A DNA stretch of 64,000 nt from Campylorhamphus procurvoides (Eukaryota; Chordata; Aves; Passeriformes; Dendrocolaptidae). The DNA is taken from assembly GCA_013396655.1 (NCBI GenBank), contig WBMV01008581.1:191534-255533 (forward strand), read 5' to 3'. The notes under the pieces were generated by a model. The model had not been told where the DNA came from. It worked only from the letters and a program-made list of their open reading frames with translations, and made no database searches. The translations under genes and the position numbers were made by a program. Positions 55,401 to 64,000 of this stretch are shown here, in pieces; the stretch's first letter is position 1; the number at the start of each line of letters is the position of its first letter.

Positions 55401-56340
55401 AATGGGTTTTGTTTGTTAAAGAAATGCCTTTGTATTCCTTTTAAGGAAAACCACAATAAACATTGGCAGCATTAACATTTCCTCTCCACACTGTCAGTTT
55501 CCACAGGGGTTCAAAAGGCTCTTGTTCTGGCCAGCTTGTGATGCCCCTATAAACCCTGATTTCTTTGTAAGCAATCCCACTGAGCTAAACAGGACTAAAT
55601 AAGGATAAGATGCTACCCAAGGTAAAGGAGTTTACAAGCCCCTGAGACCACAAGGTTTCAAAAAAGGGACCTTTGCCCTTGTGAGGGGTCATGTGAGCCA
55701 GGGAAGATGGATTTCCCTTCCAGAAGGGTCAGGTTATGCAGGCATGGCTTGTTTGTGTCACTGAGCAGTTCCAAATGCTTGAGGTGATCATGCCCCTTCA
55801 GCTTTAGTACCACAGCAGGGCTTTTGGGTCTTATACAACTCTCTTTACCTCTAATAATATAAAATTACTACAAAACAGGCATAGCCAGGAGCTGAAACTT
55901 TTCCTGGGAAACTTTTCCATGCTGGGACACCAGAACTGAAGGGCTCCATATGTGGCCAGATCTGCCCAAGGTTTAACCACTGTTCCCTCCTAGTGCTGGT
56001 GTTGCTTTGGGGACTCCTTGTCAGGGTGTTGTTAGGACTTTACTGTTGTGAATTCCAAGTGCTTTATGTTACTGGAGGTGCAGGAGTGTGCCTTGGAGAA
56101 GGGAAGGGACCTGCCAGCAGCCCTTGAGCAGACTGATGACTCCCAGCACTCAGGAAAAGCACACAGATCTCATCAGTTCATTTGGGGGGTCTCTTCTCTG
56201 GCTCATTTGGCTCTCAGAAACCCCCCACTTTATAATTTTGTTGGTGGTGTTTGTAAGCTGCTCTCAGTCTTTCTGGTAAGTTCAACACACCAGCAATCTC
56301 CAGCATGGTCTTGGCTTTATCTATACTCTGCTTCTATGAT

Positions 56341-56378
56341 TTCCCTTCCCTTCCCTTCCCTTCCCTTCCCTTCCCTTC
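56341..56378. repeat. (TTCCC)n microsatellite
   Basis: About seven TTCCC units. Read on the other strand it is GGGAA, close to the GGAAA motif of the long array at 40.6 kb. Confidence 0.95.
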
Positions 56379-58555
56379 TTTGCTTTACCATGAAATGCAG
56401 AGGAAATAAATAATAACAGAGCCTGTCATTCACCATGCTAATTATGCATTAAGCCCTTTAGAGGTCCTGAGGTTTTGCTTCACAACAGCAATCTTGCTGT
56501 CTTGCCCATTTGGCAGCAAATCCAATCACACCTACATTATAAATCCCTGGGCCTTGACACAACCTTTACAGCCCCTTTTATATTGCTGCTTGGTCCTGCT
56601 GTCTCACAGATGGCTAACCCGAGCTGGAGCCATTTATTTGCTCTTGGTTTATGTGTTTGCTGCAAAATGTTCTCTTCCCTCTGTAAGAGATCTCAAGTTC
56701 CACCTCCAAGCTTGTGCTTTTGGGCAATAGAATCTATGAAATACCTTTTTTTCCTGGCTTTATAGTTTACAGCACTGAGTGGATAGCCACAATTAAAGTG
56801 AAAAAAACCCCCACATTTTCAGAGATTACCTATAGAAGGTAAGAAAAATACTTGGAGCCATGAGGGGAATGCAAGAGCAGTCAGTGCTTAGGTAAGGTTT
56901 CCTCAGCAAATGGAACAGCCAAGATAGGCAGGGTGGAGATAAGTGCAACACACTGTGGGACACCCTGATGTAACACTGCTTGTGCCTGCCTGGATAACAT
57001 ATTGAATCCTCCAGAGCAAAAACCAGTAAGTTGCCATCAAAGAGAGGTGCCAAGAAGGCCATCCAGCTGTATGATTCTGATCTTCACCTTCCCCCTGAAG
57101 GAAACAATAGATAGGTACAAGCTGGGCCATCTCTGCTGTGGTTTCCAATGCTCAAACCAGCTGGAAAGGGCTGAGAGGGATCAGGAGGCTCTGCATGCTC
57201 CGAGTGGGAGTGGCAGCAATGAAAGGCTTATATGAAAGTCAGTAGGAGAACAGCCTTCATTTCCTGCCCCAGATACCTGGAATGGGCAAGAGCCAATGAG
57301 GGCAGCACAATGGACATGGCAGAGGCACAGCCACACTAAGTTACATCATTGAACAACCTCAGTGACTCCTGGCACAGGCACTTCACAACTGCTCTTTAAA
57401 CAGATGTTTCTTCTTGAGATAGAAACGCCCATAACCTTTTGCAACACCAAATCCTACCTTATAAGACATTTTCCCAGTGAGGAAGCACACTGGTCTAATC
57501 AGCATAAAATTCTCAGCACCTCTGAGTGCACTTGGAATTTCTCCTTTTCTATTTCTGTGATAGCACGAGGGTCATTTTTCATCCTGCAGTGCCCTTGGTT
57601 AAGGCCTGGCCAATCCTGGGTTTACAGAGCACGCTTTGCAGGGCTCCACTGAGTCCCTATTCATATGGTAACTCGATCTGATTTCATTTTTTATGTCTGC
57701 TAACGAGCCCATGACAGAATCCATCATAGCTATAGACAAGCCTTCCAGCACAGGAGCAGCAGGGGGAACCTGAGCTGGAGGTGGCATTCCCAGCCCTGCT
57801 CATTTTCCTTTGTTAGTCTGGGCACCCAGTGCTGCTTTCATGGCAAGGCACGGCCCTGCTGCTATAAATACACGGGCAGTCACTTGACCTTGGCAGTTGC
57901 TTTGGTAAAATAATGTTCCTTTGAAGCTGGCAGGTGCTCAAGAGCAGCACATGGCCCTGCAGCCCAGTCCCAGCTCAGCTGGAACCAGTGACCTTCGCCT
58001 TGCCCTGGAGGGGCAGCTCAGGGGCTGTTTCATGCTAAGCCTACAAGGGGCAGTACCCAAGAGGTGACCCCCACATCCTATTTTTGCCCCTGCTAAATGT
58101 CCCTACTCACTTTTCTGGTGTCACAGATTGAAAATCACTTGGGTTCCCCCCCCTCCAGCAATTCAATGCACTCTCATAGTGAAAGGAACGTGCACTTTTA
58201 GGATTAGATGTATTTTAGTTCATGACACACATCTGGATTAGAACAGATGAATCAAAATAACTTGCTTTTTCCTTTTACTGTAATGTGACTGGACAACTAT
58301 AAACCTATAAAGGTAGATTAAAAAAACCATATCAAAGGGTGTATCCATCTCTCCTGTATTTCCCTATGGAGAAGTTTTATAAGTCCCTTGACCAGAACCC
58401 TTTAAAATCCCATGGAGAAGTAGGCATTCCTACAGGCACTTCATCCTCTTTGCCTGCATTTTAGGATTTGTCCAATTGCCCCCAGGATCACTTATCAGGT
58501 GCTGATATTTTGCCATTTAATGTCTGTAAATTTTTGTGTTTTCTCCATTCCACAG

Positions 58556-58733
58556 ACCAGCAGTTCACCACTGAGCCAGCCCAGGGCAGCCTCTGCCACA
58601 TCAGGTTTCAGAGTCATGGTGTCAGCCTTATGTCTGACAGATCTTTCAGAGAGGTGATTTCCTTTGCCAATGAACCATCCATGGGAGCATCATTTTAAAG
58701 GGCTTTTAATCTACTCCCAGATTTAGAAATAAA
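58556..58733 (+). other. Second orphan exon-like segment with stop and poly(A) signal
   Basis: The acceptor TTTTCTCCATTCCACAG precedes 58556. Entering with one base from the segment ending at 58158+3000 (that is, 51158) gives phase 1 and reads (D)QQFTTEPAQGSLCHIRFQSH, then GVSLMSDRSFREVISFAN-EPSMGASF and TAA at 58696-58698. AATAAA follows at 58728-58733, 30 bp after the stop. Frame, stop and poly(A) signal fit a terminal exon partner for 51059-51158, but no upstream first exon is identified and the protein matches nothing I know. Confidence 0.25.
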
Positions 58734-61700
58734 TGAATAGGACAGTCACTAAAGACAGCAATGAGCAGAGCACCAGTCTGTAACTCCAGGGATGGTCTGG
58801 ATAACAATGGGGGGCTTGATACCTATCACATAATAGTCATTAATTTTTGTCTTCAGTTCTATGAACTTTTCAAAACAGCTCAGACAAGGGCTTTATCTTT
58901 CAGGCATAAAACCAGCCCAAGCAGTCAGAGCAGTCACAGTTATAAAAGTGAAATTATAAAAGGACAAGACAATCCATCTTGGCAGAAAATACGGTTTTAA
59001 CCTGCTTTTGGGACAGCTTTCATGCAAAACGCTGCCCTTATTTTTCAAACTTTAAAAAAAAAACCACTTCTAGTTAAAAGCTCCTGACATCTAACACGGA
59101 CCATTTTAAATGTAATAATTTTAATTACTATTCAAATGAATAAAACTAAAATCCAGGCAGGCCAAATTTCTGCCTACTTTTCTTGAGGTGCTGAAAAGCA
59201 AAGGACTTCCTGAGCCTCTCATGTGCCTCAGCATTAGCTAGAAAGGAGGTTTCAGGAATACAAGCCAAACACACACGATAAATCTTTGGCATGAGGCAAA
59301 AAATTGAGGTGCTTGTCTAGCCAGTGGTAGCTGATATCACTGCTGGGCCAGGCTCAAGGCAGTTTATAATAGTTTATGTGCACGAGCTGCTATTAATAAG
59401 AAGTGTTGGAATGATGACAGGAAGAGGTATTCACAGAGACTAAATTTAGCTGATGCCCATCCCCAGCTCCTTCTGGAGGCTGGAAATGTGAGCTTCTCTA
59501 GAAGGCAGCTCCACCAGGTCACACTAGGGAATTTCAGCCAGGAAACATTTCACTGGCTCTTCTTTCAGTATGTAGTAACGGGGTGTGGTAAAGAAAACAA
59601 TAGTGCCTAACAATAATTAAAAGTAATAAGAGAAATTATGAGTGGGCACCTGTTAGATCCAGACCAAAGATCCTTGTTCCAGTCATCATGGCTCACTTTG
59701 CTTTCCCTACAGCATCACAAACCAAAATGCAAGCTTGAGTGGTTGAATAATTGGGACATTTTTTTTATAGTTTGAAGGAGAAAATTCAAAATGTGTCCAT
59801 GGATACCTTCCATCTACAAGTACCCAGTGGGTTCAGCGTGAAGTGTGTGCTTCCTAGCCACGAAACTCGGGTGTAGCAGTGGAGCCAAACATTGCCCAGT
59901 ACTGGGAAAGATGTTAAATAACTCTTACTGGAAGCTCAGTGGTGCCCACAGTGTTTTCCACTGTAAATGGCAGAGTGGGAAGGGTCCAGAGTGCAACAGG
60001 GCAAAGGTTAGTTCAGGTAGCAATGGATGCTTCCCAAACAGGAGAGTGGCCAGTCAGCCTTGACCCTGAACATCAGCAACCTGCTCCAAAGGCAGAGGTT
60101 CCTGTAAAACATGCAAAAATGTATCTGGTGATAAATCTGATTATTTTTAACAGGATAAATTGGGGGCTGATGCAAGTGAATGTCTAAGTGGAAGGCAGTG
60201 GGAGAGATGAATGGGCTCTTTGGAAAAACCCCTGTGAGCAATACCCAGACAAGGAGATTCAAATAGCAGAGCTCCTTCTCCAAGTGCAACACACATCTGA
60301 GGAAAGCTGGAATCAACTCCTAGGGAGGGAACAAGTCCTGCAGTTGTGGAACTACTTCAGAAGTCATTGAAAAGATTGTTATGTGTTCCTCCATGAAGCA
60401 CTCCTGAAAAACCTGCCATAATACAATAAATTATTATAATAAATGATTGTATTACGGTAGGTAATTGTTGCCTATTACCTAACTACTAAAGACATCTTTG
60501 TACAAAGATCAGAGGAGGTGCCACACACTACTCCTGAGGCAGATATGCTACACTGTGTGATTACAGGGCGTAAAAACATCTCTTCAGCATGGACATGGCC
60601 TTGCATTTGTGTCTGGAGAGGTGTTAGGCTGACAAAGCCATATTCTCTTCTTCAGACATATAATGAACAAAGTCCATTCATAAAAATATGAGGACTATTT
60701 AGCTTTCTGAACCGTTGACTGGTTCAGAGAAAAGAACTCCTCCTTACTGTATGGAAATTTATCTATTGATAAAAATCACTGCCATTTCAGCTTTATATAT
60801 TTTCACTTGCATTTGGAAGGCATTGGCTGAATGTTCCTTGTGGAAGAGATTTCTACTTATCCATGGGTGGTGTATAAACTGAATTGTTATGGAGGAGGAA
60901 ATATATCTCTTTAATAATTTAAAGATGAAAAAGAAAGAACCTTTGACACGAAGGGCTTAGGATGTTCTTTTCTGTTTTCTTTAAGATGATATTTCACCAA
61001 GAGGATGACAGAGATCCTATGGGGCTTTCCCAGCACAGTGAGGAGAAGAGGGAACTGGGGTGCAAAGATAGGAAGAGGGCACAGGAGGGAGGGAAGGTCC
61101 TTTGCCAGAGCCAGATGTGAGCATCACATAAGTAGTTTGCCCCATTCCAGCCTTATCACTTTATTTAGTAGCTGTTGTTGTTTCTCCTGAGCTTTTTAAT
61201 GGGCCAGTTTAGTCCTTACAAACTGGGTGCTATCATTTACCTAATTGTAAAATTTATAGCCATTTGTTTCCTCTGGCACCAAAGATATCACATTTCACTC
61301 CCTTTTGCATTATGGTCCCCAAGCTCGTGATGTATTTGTTTTTTTTCCTTATTAACTACATTATAAAGCACTTAACTATCATGAGTGTGTTATCTGTCTA
61401 ACACTGTCTAATCTTTAAACAAAAGTTAAACAGAAAGTAGGCTCGCTGCCAGCAATAAGGAACTGCTCCTTCAAACCAAACTGGGGTGAAAGAAGCAAAG
61501 CTGCCACTCCAAGATAATTTTTCTTTATTGTATCATGCATTTTCCTTCAAATGGCAATGCATTTGCCTTCAACTGGCAAATCCAGATGAATAAGGACTGA
61601 ATGAAAATATAGGTGGACCAGAATTTTAACTTGACATTGTGTGTGACAGCATTTAATGATTCCCAGCAGATGGATTCAGTTCCCTGTATCTTGCAAAGCT

Positions 61701-63565
61701 GGACCACTAATTCTTTTCCCAACATTCCAATCTTGTGAAATAATGCTTAGAGCATAGAGTGAGAGATCACCTTCACCTTATGTTCTCCTCCATCTCCTGT
61801 TCCTGTGGTGCAATGGGTTCCTTCCCATTCCTCAGTTATATTCTTCATGATATTTGCTATGTCAGGAGTACAGACATCATCAGACTATGGCTACCAGACC
61901 ATCAGCATTTTCCTTTGGGCAACAATCTCATCCATAAAGTTTTTTTTCAAGGGAGATCTCTGTTTTTAATCAGATTTAACTATAGTTTTGGAAAAAAAAG
62001 AAAGAGCAGGGAAATCCTACCTGCTTTCCTGTGTTTTGGGAAGATGATGGGACAGATGCAAGCGGTGAAATATCCCAGGCTTAGGTAACCACACACCCTG
62101 TATACAAACCAAAAGTTGAACGTGACTAAAATGTATACACAAAAGGCATGTTGTAATTGCATGAAGGCAAATTTATTTAGACTGTGTCCCTTAACACTGG
62201 GGGTTGTTTGTTTTTCTGGAAAACTGCACTTTGTCAAAAAATGTCAACGTTGCCAAAGTGCAGCTGAACTTTGAGACTGTGACCTGATGCCAGGAGACTT
62301 TCCATGTGACCCCAGGGAGATCTTTTCACCTCTCTGTGCCTCAGTCCTCCATCATCTGGAACAATAAGTGACTAAATAATTAAGAGCAGGACGAGGGAAT
62401 AATCTTTCTTCCACCCACTGTCTCTTTTGATTGAAAGGACTTCAGGGAGGGGATTAAATACCCTGAGCTTTTATCACTGCATGCAAAATGAAGCCTGATC
62501 TAAAGGAGGGCCTAGGAGAGTTATTGTAACACGTGGCAAATGGTCCAGTCTGCTTTTAGGAGCTTTAAGGTTTTGCATCTTGGCATTTTCCTCCCCACTT
62601 AATTACAAACTATGATACTTGATCCAATACTATGATAATTGATTGTTGAATGCTTATAATAAGAGATGCTCATTGTGCCCAAATAAGGCATAATGCAGAG
62701 GGGAACTCTGCAGGACAAGAACCTTGGTTCTGGCTCAAGAATGAAAAAACCTTGCTCTGATCTCTCCAGAACCTTTTCATCTCCCTCCTTATTTTCTCAA
62801 AGTTCATCTATCCATGTTCCCCTTGTGGTTAGACAGATTTTCTTAACCTTACATTTCACTGGGTAATTATTATTTACCTCCAGCTCCCATTTCAGCTGTA
62901 ATTTAAAGTGTCGATTTGATTTTCTTACAGCAAGCTGCTACCTGAAGTGTCATGTGAATGGCTTAACTCATTCCTTTTCCTCCAGGGGACCCTTTGCAAT
63001 GTCAAACAATGTAAAGAAGCAAAGTAGGTCAGGGTTAGATAGTAATTTAAAGCCAGCAAGGCTCTGTACTGCTGCCCAGAAAGGCAGGTTTCACCCTTTA
63101 CTCACCACCATCCTGCCACCAGTGTTTGTCTGGCTGCCTGGCGAGCCAGAGGGAATTAATCCAGTTATTACAAACCTGGCAAAACACCTGGCAAAATAAA
63201 ATAAATAAAATAAAAAAAAATCAATAAGGTAACCACAGTCACAGGCAGGCAGGGCCAGGCTCTCTGCCTCGTCACATTTAACCCAGTGACTTATTTGGGA
63301 GGATTCTGGAATCTGCTGTTCTGCTTTCCCTCTTGTGACACAGAGCTAATCACTCGTGCTGAGGAGCCTAAAGCTTTCTCAGTGAAACTAAATGCACACC
63401 ATTCAGCGTTTTGCCTTTAGAGCTGGAAAGATGTAATGCCAAATAAAGCATTCTTGCTGTTCTTCCCTATTTCGCTGGTCCCGCAGGGATTCCAATAACT
63501 CACTTCCATGCTCAGTATACCCCAAAATTCAGATTGTGCTTTCCATGGGTCCGAGGAACAGAACC
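58734..63565. other. Intergenic region, 58.7-63.6 kb
   Basis: AT-rich. No gene, LINE copy or RNA gene is recognised. A short A/T-rich (AAAATAAATAA) run lies at about 63192-63222. Confidence 0.5.
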
Positions 63566-63640
63566 ACAGAATTGCTGGGGTTGGAAGGGATCTATGGGAT
63601 CGTCACATGGTCTGATTATGATCGCTCACAGTGCCGCATA
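63566..63640 (-). mobile_element. Short CR1 3' remnant (antisense)
   Basis: CCACAGAATTGCTGGGGTTG then GAAGGGATCTATGGGATCG. It is the reversed end of a CR1 copy, with only about 75 bp recognisable. Confidence 0.75.
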
Positions 63641-63739
63641 ATGTGCTTTATTGCTCTGTCAAGGCACAAAATTCAAGCACCGCCCGTCCTATATATCTCA
63701 AAGGCAAGCCCTGCTGGGATAGGGCGAACCGTGGGAGGG

Positions 63740-64000
63740 GTGTGATGTGGATGCTGCCGTAGCCTGGGCAGGAGGAGGAGGAGGAGGAGGAGCAGCCGCA
63801 TCAGGTTACACCCCTTGTTGCCCTTGCCTCAGGTTACATCCCTTGTCCCCTCGCCACCGCTGTGGCCGGCATCCCAAAAAAACCCGCACGGGAGCCAGGC
63901 AGCTCCCTCGAGGGAGAGAACACCCCGAGAGCGAGGGCAGCGGGCGGTGGGAAAGGCAGGTGAGGACCGGTGGGAGGGAAGGGACACGTGGGGACCGGTG
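63740..64000 (+). promoter_or_regulatory. GC-rich promoter-like segment with candidate noncoding exon (possibly LDHB exon 1)
   Basis: GC content and CpG density rise from about 63740 to the window edge. It contains (GGA)n at 63771-63791 and a 28-bp tandem duplication beginning TCAGGTTACA at 63801 and 63829. A strong donor (GGCAG|GTGAGG) lies at 63960, after a GC-rich run that could be a 5'UTR exon. In human, LDHB is the next gene after KCNJ8 and has the same orientation, and its first exon is noncoding. The identity is therefore inferred from synteny, not from any coding sequence here. Confidence 0.4.

Larger units (their letters stand above)
51159..58555. other. Sequence between the two orphan exon-like segments
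   Basis: Noncoding as far as I can see. It holds a (TA)n run at about 54610-54630, a CR1-type remnant at 55284-55400 and a (TTCCC)n run at 56341-56378. If the two exon-like segments are joined, this is their intron of 7.4 kb. Confidence 0.45.

Overview
The window looks like nuclear genomic DNA from a bird. It has intron-containing vertebrate genes, fragments of CR1 LINEs whose 3' ends carry the ATTCTRTG-type octamer, a short interstitial telomere repeat, and many micro- and minisatellites. I cannot name the species. Five single-base Ns (644, 19809, 19924, 30106, 42202) probably stand for assembly gaps, and most lie beside duplicated or repetitive sequence.

Left part (about 1-13,200, + strand): the 3' end of ABCC9, which encodes sulfonylurea receptor 2 (SUR2). 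Nine internal coding exons (1279-10548) and two alternative last exons (11855-11992, SUR2A type; 12877-13014, SUR2B type) encode the last 360 or so residues. These cover the end of the second transmembrane domain and the whole second nucleotide-binding domain. Every exon junction has GT/AG borders and a compatible phase.

Middle part (about 19,300-26,800, + strand): after 6 kb of AT-rich spacer comes a GC-rich, CpG-containing and tandemly repetitive region, then KCNJ8, which encodes the inward rectifier Kir6.1. Its coding sequence is in two exons (20702-21066 and 23963-24863) and gives 421 residues. SUR2 and Kir6.1 are the regulatory and pore subunits of the vascular/cardiac-type KATP channel, and they lie head to tail about 7.5 kb apart, as in other vertebrates.

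Right part (about 26,800-64,000): mostly noncoding. It holds several CR1 fragments, including an antisense reverse-transcriptase piece at 35.2-35.6 kb, a roughly 690-bp nearly perfect GGAAA array (40555-41247), an 8-unit minisatellite of about 40 bp (41881-42202), and short tandem duplications. Two exon-like segments (51059-51158 and 58556-58698) have matching phase, a stop codon and a nearby AATAAA. They could be part of an undescribed small gene or lncRNA, and this is the most speculative and most interesting item. At the right edge (63740-64000) is a GC-rich promoter-like segment with a good splice donor. From the conserved order ABCC9-KCNJ8-LDHB it may be the untranslated first exon of LDHB.
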